The notes beneath the pieces are model-generated. The model was not told the origin of the DNA and did not search any database. It worked only from the letters and a program-made list of their open reading frames with translations. Source: Photobacterium obscurum (GTDB lineage Bacteria > Pseudomonadota > Gammaproteobacteria > Enterobacterales > Vibrionaceae). Taken from it: 64,000 bases of DNA. A program made the translations under genes and the position numbers. The stretch covers positions 1-64,000 of the forward strand of contig NZ_JAKRRW010000020.1 in the NCBI RefSeq assembly GCF_026191635.1, read 5' to 3'. Positions 17,043 to 25,266 of the stretch are shown piece after piece. How positions within the stretch are numbered: the stretch's first letter is position 1; each line of letters begins with the position of its first letter.

Positions 17043-18545
17043 TCAACCCTCCCTGGTGACTCGCATCACTTCTTCAAGGGTGGTGATCCCGGCTTTGACT
17101 TTCGCCAAACCATCATCACGAATACTCGGCGTATGCTCACGGACCGCTTTCTCGATCGCCAGCTCACCGACTTCCGCATGGATTAGCTCCTGCACGTTCT
17201 CGTCAATCAGCAGCAGCTCATGGATACCGGTTCGACCACGGTAGCCCTTGTTGTTACATTTTTCACAACCCACCGCGCGGTACAACGTCAGCGAATCGGC
17301 TTCCGTCAAACCAAACAGCTTCTTCTGCTCGGTATCAGCCTCGTAAGGCTCGCGGCAGCTTTTACATAATGTCCGAACCAAACGTTGGGCCAGAACCCCC
17401 AGCAGCGAGGACGACACCAAGAAGGGCTCAATCCCCATATCACGCAATCGGGTGATCGCACCCACAGCGGTATTGGTGTGCAAAGTCGACAGTACCATGT
17501 GACCGGTCAGAGATGCCTGTACCGCAATCGATGCGGTCTCAAGGTCTCGGATCTCACCCACCATGACCACATCGGGGTCCTGACGCAAGATTGCACGCAG
17601 GCCGCGGGCAAAGGTCATATCGACTTTGGCATTGACCTGGGTCTGGCCAATACCGTCGATATCAAATTCAATCGGATCCTCGACGGTCAGGATATTACGC
17701 TCCTGGCCATTGAGTTCCTGCAGCCCCGCATACAGAGTCGTCGACTTACCGGAACCGGTCGGACCGGTAACCAGAATGATCCCATGCGGACGCTGAATAA
17801 TACGTTGGAAGTTTTTGTGATTGCCCTCGGTCATCCCCAGGCTATACAGGTCGAGGCGGGTGGCATTCTTGTCCAGCAGACGCAGTACAACCCGCTCACC
17901 GTGTGACGACGGCATGGTCGAAACACGCACGTCGACCGCTCGGCCACCGATACGCAGTGAAATACGGCCATCCTGAGGAACCCGCTTTTCAGCAATATCA
18001 AGACGAGCCATAACCTTAATACGGGAGACCAGCAGCGGGGCCAGCTTACGGCTCGGCTGCAGCACTTCACGCAACACCCCGTCAACCCGGAAACGGATCG
18101 ACAGGACTTTCTCAAAGGTTTCAATATGGATATCTGACGCCGCTTCCTTGATTGCTTCTGCCAACATGGCATTAATCAATTTGATGATAGGTGCATCGTC
18201 TTCAGATTCCAGCAAGTCTTCCGTTTCCGGCAGCTCTTCAGCCAGCGAGAAGAAGTCATCACTATCCGAACCCAGATCTTCCATCAGCTGACGAGCTTCC
18301 GATGAATCTCGCTGGTAAGCACTGGTCAGTTTGAGCTCAAACTCTTTGTCGGACAGCTCGTGCGGAATAAAAGCACCGCCAACGACACGACGTACTTCGG
18401 CCAGCACCGCCGCAGTCAACTGGCCGCTATAGAACAGGAACCACCCCTGCTCTGTAGCCTCCAGTACCACCCGATGGCGCTTGGCAAATGAAAATGGCAA
18501 ACGGAACAGAGACAATAATTCGCCTGCCTGATTGTCCGCAGCCAT
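17043..18545 (-). CDS. gspE: Type II secretion ATPase GspE (EpsE)
   Basis: Hexameric cytoplasmic ATPase that drives pseudopilus assembly; 500 residues. It has the N-terminal domain that binds GspL, Walker A GPTGSGKST, the Asp box, Walker B around DVVMVGEIRD, and the His box STLHTNTA. A four-cysteine zinc module (CKSC ... CEKC) is near residues 395-435. Its start overlaps the gspD stop (TAATG), so translation is coupled to the secretin gene. Confidence 0.96.
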   Translation of the reverse strand: MAADNQAGELLSLFRLPFSFAKRHRVVLEATEQGWFLFYSGQLTAAVLAEVRRVVGGAFIPHELSDKEFELKLTSAYQRDSSEARQLMEDLGSDSDDFFSLAEELPETEDLLESEDDAPIIKLINAMLAEAIKEAASDIHIETFEKVLSIRFRVDGVLREVLQPSRKLAPLLVSRIKVMARLDIAEKRVPQDGRISLRIGGRAVDVRVSTMPSSHGERVVLRLLDKNATRLDLYSLGMTEGNHKNFQRIIQRPHGIILVTGPTGSGKSTTLYAGLQELNGQERNILTVEDPIEFDIDGIGQTQVNAKVDMTFARGLRAILRQDPDVVMVGEIRDLETASIAVQASLTGHMVLSTLHTNTAVGAITRLRDMGIEPFLVSSSLLGVLAQRLVRTLCKSCREPYEADTEQKKLFGLTEADSLTLYRAVGCEKCNNKGYRGRTGIHELLLIDENVQELIHAEVGELAIEKAVREHTPSIRDDGLAKVKAGITTLEEVMRVTREG

Positions 18546-20557
18546 TACTGATTCTCCAGCTGAGCGACGAATGCCCGCACTTCCGGCGGCAGTGAAATAT
18601 CTTCACCATATTTCGGCAGAATCGGGGTCTCTGCATCAGGCATCAAACGTAACCCTTTATCAGCACGGTACAGTTGCTCCGCACGAATATAGTTATATTT
18701 CCGCTGGGTAATACCATCCGCCGTCACGCCGTCGCGAATAATCGTCGGCTTGATGAACACCATCAGATTGGTTTTCGCCGTCGTGGTATTGGTCGACTTG
18801 AACAGATGGCCCAAAATAGGGATGTCTCCCAGGATTGGAATTTTCTGCTCACTTTCGTCCACCTGCTCCTGGATCAGGCCACCAAGCGCAATCATCTGGC
18901 CGTCTTGTACCAACACAGAGGTTGTTAGCTGGCGCTTGGAGAAACGCACATCCACAGCACCTTCAGCACCAAGTACGTTCGACACTTCCTGCTCAATTTT
19001 CAGCTGGACGGAGTCCCCTTCGTTGATCTGAGGTACCACATTCAGCTTAATCCCCACTTCCTTACGCTCAACCGTCTGGAACGGGTTGTCATTGCTGGAG
19101 CTGGATGTCGAACCGGTTACTACCGGCACTTCCTCACCAACAATAAAGGACGCTTCGCCGTTATCCATCACCGTAATACTCGGCGATGACAAGATATTGG
19201 AATTACGATCCGAGGCAACAGCGTTGACCAGCATGGTCCAATCGCCCATCACGATACCCAGCGCAGCACCATTCACCCCACTCAGAACATTACCCAAAGT
19301 GGTGAAGTCGCCTTGCTTATCCGGGTTTACTGTAACATTACCGTTTGAATCTGTAACAGTAGTCCCCTTCACGTCTTCTGCCTCTTGCAGACCAATCGCA
19401 TACTGGGAAATTGGCACTCCGGAGTTACCAAACTGGACCACACCACCATCAGTTGTGCCCCACTGCACCCCGAAGTTAACACCATCACCTTCCGCCAGTT
19501 CGACAATCATGGCTTCAATCAGTACCTGGGCACGACGGATATCCAGCTGGGCAATAATGTTTTCCAGCGCACGCATAATATCTGGCGGCGCTGTCAGGAT
19601 CAGGGAGTTGGTATCAACGTGGGCCGAAATCATCACTTCGGTATTGCTGCTTGACGCTCCTTTCTTGCTGCCACCTTTTTTCTCGGCCTGCAGATTATCG
19701 GATACACCTTTAAGCACATCGACCATTTCCTCGGCGTTGGCATACTTCAGGTAGACGACGCGGTTGTTGCCCGAAGTCGCCATTTCTTTGTCCAGCTGGC
19801 GGATCAGGCGCTTCAGGCGATTACGCACCTTCGGATCACCGGATAGCAACACCGCATTGGTACGCTCATCAGCCACCAATTTTGGTTTGAGGAACTGAGG
19901 GGTCGACTTGGCGTCCGAAGATTTATTCAGCGCATCAACGATACGGACCATTTCCGCGGCCGAGGCATTACGTAGCTCGACGACATCAATTTCCTTGTCG
20001 CCGGCACGGTCAACCCGTTCGATGATCTCCGCCAAGCGGTTAACCACGGCAGCACGGCCAGTGATCATAATGATATTGGCCGGGTCATAATGCACCACGT
20101 TACCCGCACCAGCGTTATCATTAAGCTGGCGCAACAGTGGCGACAGTTCACGCACAGACACATTACGAACCGCGATTACTCGGGTAACGACCTGATCGCC
20201 CTTGATTTGGTCCTTACCGCCAACAACCGGAATGGCCGAAATTTTCGCATCTTTGTCACGAATGACCTTCAGTACGCCGTTGTCCATTTCTACAACAGCA
20301 AAACCGTACACTTCCAGAACATTGAGGAAAAACTGGTAGTATTGCTCATCATTCAGTAAGTCATAACTGCGAACATTGACCTGGCCACGAACAGCAGGAT
20401 CAACAATGATCGTTTTCTGCAGATTGCGTCCTACAATATTAATGAATTCCTGAATATCGGTTCCTTTGAAGCTGGCACTGAAATCACTTGCCATTGCAGA
20501 ACTGCACAGCAAGCCACCAGCCAGCCACAGGGCACTTTTACCCATCCATTTTTTCAC
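18545..20557 (-). CDS. gspD: Type II secretion outer-membrane secretin GspD (EpsD)
   Basis: About 670 residues: signal peptide ending SAMA, N0 domain, N1-N3 periplasmic modules, then the secretin barrel (VPVVTG, SVLVQDGQMIALGGL, KTNLMVFIKPTI). It forms the 15-mer outer-membrane pore through which folded exoproteins leave. I choose the GTG at 20557 because AGGAG lies about seven bases upstream and the protein then begins with a normal signal peptide; the longer frame adds an unlikely extension. No gspS pilotin gene is visible nearby. Confidence 0.95.
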   Translation of the reverse strand: MKKWMGKSALWLAGGLLCSSAMASDFSASFKGTDIQEFINIVGRNLQKTIIVDPAVRGQVNVRSYDLLNDEQYYQFFLNVLEVYGFAVVEMDNGVLKVIRDKDAKISAIPVVGGKDQIKGDQVVTRVIAVRNVSVRELSPLLRQLNDNAGAGNVVHYDPANIIMITGRAAVVNRLAEIIERVDRAGDKEIDVVELRNASAAEMVRIVDALNKSSDAKSTPQFLKPKLVADERTNAVLLSGDPKVRNRLKRLIRQLDKEMATSGNNRVVYLKYANAEEMVDVLKGVSDNLQAEKKGGSKKGASSSNTEVMISAHVDTNSLILTAPPDIMRALENIIAQLDIRRAQVLIEAMIVELAEGDGVNFGVQWGTTDGGVVQFGNSGVPISQYAIGLQEAEDVKGTTVTDSNGNVTVNPDKQGDFTTLGNVLSGVNGAALGIVMGDWTMLVNAVASDRNSNILSSPSITVMDNGEASFIVGEEVPVVTGSTSSSSNDNPFQTVERKEVGIKLNVVPQINEGDSVQLKIEQEVSNVLGAEGAVDVRFSKRQLTTSVLVQDGQMIALGGLIQEQVDESEQKIPILGDIPILGHLFKSTNTTTAKTNLMVFIKPTIIRDGVTADGITQRKYNYIRAEQLYRADKGLRLMPDAETPILPKYGEDISLPPEVRAFVAQLENQ

Positions 20558-20598
20558 AAAAAACTCCTGCTTTATGTCGCGTTTTTGCCTGTAAGCCA

Positions 20599-21504
20599 CT
20601 AGCGCAACTCAATATAAATATCGTGTAACTGGCCTTCCCGCTCTACTGTTAGCGTAAAATCAGTCGCCTGGGACAGCTCTGTCCACAGTTTGGCCATTAC
20701 GGTTGGATCCGTGAGATCATTACCATTGAGACTCACCGCCAAATCATTGGCTTTTAGCCCAACCGCATCAAATAACGCCCGCTCTTTGCCCGGATTAACC
20801 CGATAGCCCACCAGTTCACCGTCTCTCTTGACTTGCGATAAACGAATGTAGCTAAAGAGAGTCTGCGGCTTCTCAAGAATTTCTTGCTTGATTTTACCAA
20901 GATCAGAAGAAGGCCTGGTAGAAGGAGAGGACTTCGGAGCAGACTTCACCGGCGCCGAGCGCTGCTGCTCTTTACTGAATTTGACACCGTCCAGCATCAG
21001 GGTTTCATCCCGCCCTCGGTTACGAATGATCACTCGGTCGACATACACGGCCTGCAGCGTCGCTCGGGTTCCTTCAATCGCCTCGTTCAGGCCATAGGTA
21101 TTCTGCTTGCCGCGGTGGGTGATCACCGCCAGGCTCGATTGCGGGTTAGAACTAGCTACCACCCCCACCAGCGTCAGGTTCAGCTGGGTTTCCGGCGCAT
21201 CTTGCTTAACGGGTTGTTTCTTCACAACTGGCGCATTTTGTTGATAGCGCCCAAACAGGTTCATCCCTAATACATCAGACACCTGAAAACCTGAGCCGTT
21301 CGATGCCGAAACAGAAACCGTTTTCGCCTGCCACGGTGACGGGGCAGTCGCAGGCTGGACAATCGACCAAGCCAAACGCCCCAAAATCCATGCCAGGAAC
21401 ATCACCAGCAACCAAGTCATCAGGCGGGTGAGTGCTGTTACTGACAATGGGCGCTTAGTCTGAAGCGTTCCCAACCATTTTGCTGCAACCATGTTGAAAT
21501 CCAT
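20599..21504 (-). CDS. gspC: Type II secretion protein GspC (EpsC)
   Basis: First gene of the operon, 301 residues. One membrane helix at about residues 30-50, a proline-rich linker, the homology region that binds the N0 domain of GspD, and a C-terminal PDZ domain (from GYRVNPGKERALF to VEREGQLHDIYIEL) implicated in substrate selection. It links the inner platform to the secretin. The operon promoter should lie in the 275 bases before it, which also hold the promoter of divergent hslR. A small CCGGC / GCCGG hairpin sits about 30 bases before the start. Confidence 0.94.
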   Translation of the reverse strand: MDFNMVAAKWLGTLQTKRPLSVTALTRLMTWLLVMFLAWILGRLAWSIVQPATAPSPWQAKTVSVSASNGSGFQVSDVLGMNLFGRYQQNAPVVKKQPVKQDAPETQLNLTLVGVVASSNPQSSLAVITHRGKQNTYGLNEAIEGTRATLQAVYVDRVIIRNRGRDETLMLDGVKFSKEQQRSAPVKSAPKSSPSTRPSSDLGKIKQEILEKPQTLFSYIRLSQVKRDGELVGYRVNPGKERALFDAVGLKANDLAVSLNGNDLTDPTVMAKLWTELSQATDFTLTVEREGQLHDIYIELR

Positions 21505-21779
21505 TGTCCTGTGGATGTGAATACTTCCGGCGAAATATCAGCCGGATCTAAATAGGATACCCTTTAGCGAAAAAAACGGCAGTATTTCGCTAGTAAAAAG
21601 ATTCAATATATCAAAACAGATCACGTAAAAAATATATCTATTATCAATAGACTAGACATTATGGGGAATTTATTCTCCATTTGCTGTTGAAAATCCGATC
21701 TAATATCACCATTTACTAAAGCTGACGCTGTAATGGCAATATGGTATTTTAGCGCCCATTTTGGGTTAAGGAGCACGTT

Positions 21780-22187
21780 ATGGGCCAGCAATCATCAGAT
21801 TCTGACACCCTTCAGGTACGCCTTGATAAATGGTTATGGGCAGCCCGGTTTTACAAAACTCGCTCGATTGCCCGTAATATGATCGACGGCGGCAAAGTGC
21901 ACTATAACGGCCAACGCTCCAAACCAAGCAAAATGGTCGAAGTCGGCGCAGAAGTGCGTCTGAGGCAGGGTAATGATGAAAAAACCGTTGTTATCGCCAA
22001 ACTGTCCGGCACCCGTCGTGGGGCACCTGAAGCACAAACGCTATATCAGGAAACCGCCGAAAGCATCAAGCAACGTGAAGTCCATGCGAAAATGCGTAAA
22101 CTCAATGCTTTTGATAGCCCGAGTCCTGACAAGCGTCCTGATAAAAAACAGCGACGCGATATAATTAAGTTTAAGAGCAGTAACTAA
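21780..22187 (+). CDS. hslR: Heat-shock ribosome-associated S4-domain protein Hsp15
   Basis: Binds stalled 50S subunits that carry nascent chain and tRNA, and helps recycle them. The 135-residue protein begins with an S4 RNA-binding domain (RLDKWLWAARFYKTRSIA ... GGKVHYNG) and ends in a basic tail (KRPDKKQRRDIIKFK). An AAGGAG site precedes the ATG. It lies 27 bases before hslO, the same pairing as in E. coli. Confidence 0.94.
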   Translation: MGQQSSDSDTLQVRLDKWLWAARFYKTRSIARNMIDGGKVHYNGQRSKPSKMVEVGAEVRLRQGNDEKTVVIAKLSGTRRGAPEAQTLYQETAESIKQREVHAKMRKLNAFDSPSPDKRPDKKQRRDIIKFKSSN

Positions 22188-22214
22188 ATTTTACCTGCTG
22201 GAGTATACAAAAAG

Positions 22215-23096
22215 ATGACAAACGATAGTCTGTACCGTTACCTGTTTGACGGTGTTTCTGTACGTGGTGAGCTTGTTCAACTAAACGAGACCTACCAGCA
22301 AATCATTTCCAGCAAGGAATACCCAGCTCCGGTTCAAAAGTTGCTGGGCGAACTGCTTGTTGCAACAAGCCTGCTTACCGCGACCCTGAAATTTGAAGGT
22401 TCGATTACCGTTCAGCTACAAGGTGACGGTCCGGTGAAACTGGCTGTGATCAACGGTGACCACGATCAGAAACTACGTGGCGTAGCTCGCTGGGACGGTG
22501 AACTACCTGAGGCTGGCAATATTCATGACCTAATGGGCAAAGGCCATATGGTTATCACTATTACCCCAACCAAGGGTGAGCGCTATCAGGGCGTCGTCGG
22601 CCTGGAAGGTGATTGCGTAGCCACTTGTCTGGAAGGCTACTTCGAAAGCTCTGAACAGCTAAAAACCCGTATCTGGCTTCGCACCGGCGAAATCAATGGC
22701 GTAGCCAAGGCGGCGGGTATGCTGCTTCAGGTTCTGCCAGACGAGCAAAGCAGTGATGATGGCGACTTCGCCCACCTTGAGCAGCTAACCAATACGGTGA
22801 AGGACGAAGAGCTATTTACCCTTGAGGCTCAGGATGTTCTCTACCGCCTGTACCACCAAGAAAACGTACAGCTGTTTGAACCGCAAGATGTAACCTTCCA
22901 GTGCGGTTGTTCACGCGAGCGAAGCGCTTCGGCTATCTGTTCTATTGAACGAGCGGAAATCGATCGTATCGTTGCTGAAGAAGGCAAAGTTTCTCTGCAT
23001 TGTGACTACTGCGGAACAAGCTATGACTTTGATAACGTTGATGTTGCTGCGCTATTTGAGAAAGCGGCAGCCGGCAACAGCAACCAGGTGCATTAA
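22215..23096 (+). CDS. hslO: Redox-regulated chaperone Hsp33
   Basis: Holdase chaperone activated by oxidation and unfolding. The 293-residue protein has the C-terminal zinc redox switch with all four cysteines: CGC (in FQCGCSRER) and CDYC (in LHCDYCGTSY). Reduced and zinc-bound it is inactive; disulfide formation exposes the substrate site. It is the second gene of the hslR-hslO unit and is followed by a strong terminator. Confidence 0.96.
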   Translation: MTNDSLYRYLFDGVSVRGELVQLNETYQQIISSKEYPAPVQKLLGELLVATSLLTATLKFEGSITVQLQGDGPVKLAVINGDHDQKLRGVARWDGELPEAGNIHDLMGKGHMVITITPTKGERYQGVVGLEGDCVATCLEGYFESSEQLKTRIWLRTGEINGVAKAAGMLLQVLPDEQSSDDGDFAHLEQLTNTVKDEELFTLEAQDVLYRLYHQENVQLFEPQDVTFQCGCSRERSASAICSIERAEIDRIVAEEGKVSLHCDYCGTSYDFDNVDVAALFEKAAAGNSNQVH

Positions 23097-23132
23097 TTCT
23101 CACCCCGTATTAACCCTGAAAGTTAATTACAG

Positions 23133-23160
23133 TAGCCGGATTTAGTCCGGCTATTTTTTT
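23133..23160 (+). terminator. Terminator after hslO
   Basis: Stem AGCCGGA / TCCGGCT with a five-base loop, followed by a seven-base T-run. I see nothing convincing besides promoter-like A/T-rich sequence in the rest of the gap to pckA (about 23161-23415). Confidence 0.9.
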
Positions 23161-23415
23161 AACTGAAGCACACTTTTCCCCTCCTTCCTGAAACCCAATA
23201 ACGCTCTAACCCTCGCTTTTTTCAAGAGAAATATTAAATCTGGGATCTAGCGCAAACGCGTCACATCACTGTAAAATCAGCACCTACAATAACGTTAAGA
23301 ATTTTACCTAACCTTAACTTTTTAATGGTTATTTTTTGATAAACCTCCCTGAATTACCCCTTTAGGGTTGCTAGCATGGTCAACAGTTAAACAACATCTT
23401 ACCCAAGGAGCACCT

Positions 23416-25047
23416 ATGACCGTCATAAACGTCGATAAAAAGGTTGCAAAAAGTATGGATCTGTCTAAATACGGTATCACAAATGTTACAGAGATTGTTC
23501 GCAATCCCTCGTACGAAGTATTGTTTGATGAAGAAACCAAGCCTGAGTTGGAAGGATATGAGAGAGGTGTCGTAACAGAGCTGGGCGCCGTCTCTGTTGA
23601 TACCGGTATTTTCACCGGTCGTTCGCCGAAAGATAAGTTCATTGTTAAAGATGACACCACCAAAGATACCCTATGGTGGGCCGACCAAGGCAAGAACGAC
23701 AATAAATCCATTGGTCAAGAAGCGTGGAACGATCTGAAAGAACTGGTTACAGAGCAACTATCAGGCAAGCGTCTGTTTGTAATTGATGGTTACTGTGGTG
23801 CAAACCCTGATACTCGACTATGCATTCGTGTGATCACTGAAGTCGCCTGGCAGGCACATTTCGTGAAGAACATGTTTATCCGTCCTACCGAAGAGGAGCT
23901 GGAAACCTTCGAGCCTGACTTTGTGGTTATGAACGGTGCGAAGTGCACTAACCAGAAATGGGAAGAGCACGGCATGAACTCCGAGAACTTCACCGTTTTC
24001 AACCTGACAGAGAAAATGCAGCTCATTGGTGGCACATGGTACGGCGGTGAGATGAAGAAAGGTATGTTCGCGATGATGAACTACTTCCTTCCTCTACAGG
24101 GCATTGCATCAATGCACTGTTCTGCCAACATGGGTGAAGATGGCGATGTTGCGGTCTTCTTCGGCCTATCTGGTACGGGAAAAACAACCCTGTCTACCGA
24201 TCCTAAACGCGCCCTGATTGGTGATGACGAGCACGGCTGGGATGACAACGGAGTATTCAACTTCGAAGGCGGCTGCTACGCCAAGACTATCAACCTGTCT
24301 AAAGAAGCCGAACCAGATATCTACAACGCTATCCGCCGCGATGCATTGCTAGAAAACGTCACCGTACGTGCCGATGGTGCTATCGATTTCGACGACAACT
24401 CGAAAACCGAGAACACCCGTGTTTCTTACCCTATCTACCACATCGAGAATATTGTTAAGCCTGTATCGAAAGGTGGCCATGCCAACAAGGTGATCTTCCT
24501 GTCGGCTGACGCCTTCGGTGTTCTGCCTCCAGTTTCCAAACTAACGCCAGAGCAAACCAAGTACCACTTCCTATCAGGCTTTACTGCCAAGCTAGCCGGT
24601 ACTGAGCGCGGCATCACCGAGCCGACTCCTACGTTCTCGGCATGTTTCGGTAACGCCTTCCTTACCCTGCACCCAACGCAATACGCTGAAGTACTGGTCA
24701 AGCGTATGGAAGCTGCCGGTGCCGAAGCCTACCTGGTTAACACCGGCTGGAACGGTACAGGTAAACGTATCTCTATCCAGGATACGCGCGGAATTATCGA
24801 TGCAATCCTAGACGGATCCATCGACAAAGCCGAGTGCAAGAATGTGCCTATCTTCAACCTCGAAGTACCAACAGCCCTACCAGGCGTTGATCCTGCGATC
24901 CTTGACCCTCGCGATACCTACGTCGACCCGCTGCAGTGGGAAAGCAAGGCGAAAGATCTGGCCGAACGCTTCATCAATAACTTCGACAAGTACACAGATA
25001 CAAGCGAAGGTGCGGCACTGGTAGCTGCTGGTCCTCAGCTGGACTAA
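23416..25047 (+). CDS. pckA: Phosphoenolpyruvate carboxykinase (ATP)
   Basis: Decarboxylates and phosphorylates oxaloacetate to phosphoenolpyruvate, the committed step of gluconeogenesis from TCA intermediates. The 543-residue protein carries the P-loop GLSGTGKTTLS, the upstream MHCSANMGEDGDVAVFFG segment and the metal-binding region around DDEHGWDDNGVFNFEGG. I start at the ATG at 23416, with AAGGAGCACCT just upstream; the frame is open 48 bases further 5'. It is monocistronic, with its own terminator. Confidence 0.97.
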   Translation: MTVINVDKKVAKSMDLSKYGITNVTEIVRNPSYEVLFDEETKPELEGYERGVVTELGAVSVDTGIFTGRSPKDKFIVKDDTTKDTLWWADQGKNDNKSIGQEAWNDLKELVTEQLSGKRLFVIDGYCGANPDTRLCIRVITEVAWQAHFVKNMFIRPTEEELETFEPDFVVMNGAKCTNQKWEEHGMNSENFTVFNLTEKMQLIGGTWYGGEMKKGMFAMMNYFLPLQGIASMHCSANMGEDGDVAVFFGLSGTGKTTLSTDPKRALIGDDEHGWDDNGVFNFEGGCYAKTINLSKEAEPDIYNAIRRDALLENVTVRADGAIDFDDNSKTENTRVSYPIYHIENIVKPVSKGGHANKVIFLSADAFGVLPPVSKLTPEQTKYHFLSGFTAKLAGTERGITEPTPTFSACFGNAFLTLHPTQYAEVLVKRMEAAGAEAYLVNTGWNGTGKRISIQDTRGIIDAILDGSIDKAECKNVPIFNLEVPTALPGVDPAILDPRDTYVDPLQWESKAKDLAERFINNFDKYTDTSEGAALVAAGPQLD

Positions 25048-25073
25048 ACCGCAATACCCTACATCAGATATCG

Positions 25074-25101
25074 AGCCCCTCTCCGGAGGGGCTTCTTTTT
25101 T
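25074..25101 (+). terminator. Terminator after pckA
   Basis: Stem AGCCCCTC / GAGGGGCT, four-base loop, then CTTTTTT. Confidence 0.92.
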
Positions 25102-25190
25102 CTATACACCAAAGCGACATCACGCAAGGTTCTGTTATAAAAAGAATACTCCCCTTGCAGCCAGGTGGTTTTTCAGTCAACCTGAATCTA

Positions 25191-25246
25191 ATACCAAACT
25201 GAATAATGATCTGTCCTATCAGCGAGATCATGATTCAATTTGGTAT
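25191..25246. repeat. Long intergenic inverted repeat bounded by ATACCAA / TTGGTAT
   Basis: The arms at 25192-25212 and 25225-25245 are 21 bases each and pair with only two mismatches, around a 12-base loop. The right end runs into TATAATAT just before the AsmA-like gene. A smaller element with the same ATACCAA / TTGGTAT ends lies at 30850-30879, so this looks like a family of palindromic intergenic repeats. There is no transposase. Confidence 0.7.
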
Positions 25247-25266
25247 AATATCGACAGGAGGTATCA

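Noticed and set aside
16425..17186. Plus-strand frame of 253 codons opposite gspF
   Set aside because: Shadow of gspF/gspE; His/Gln/Arg-rich composition typical of antisense frames.
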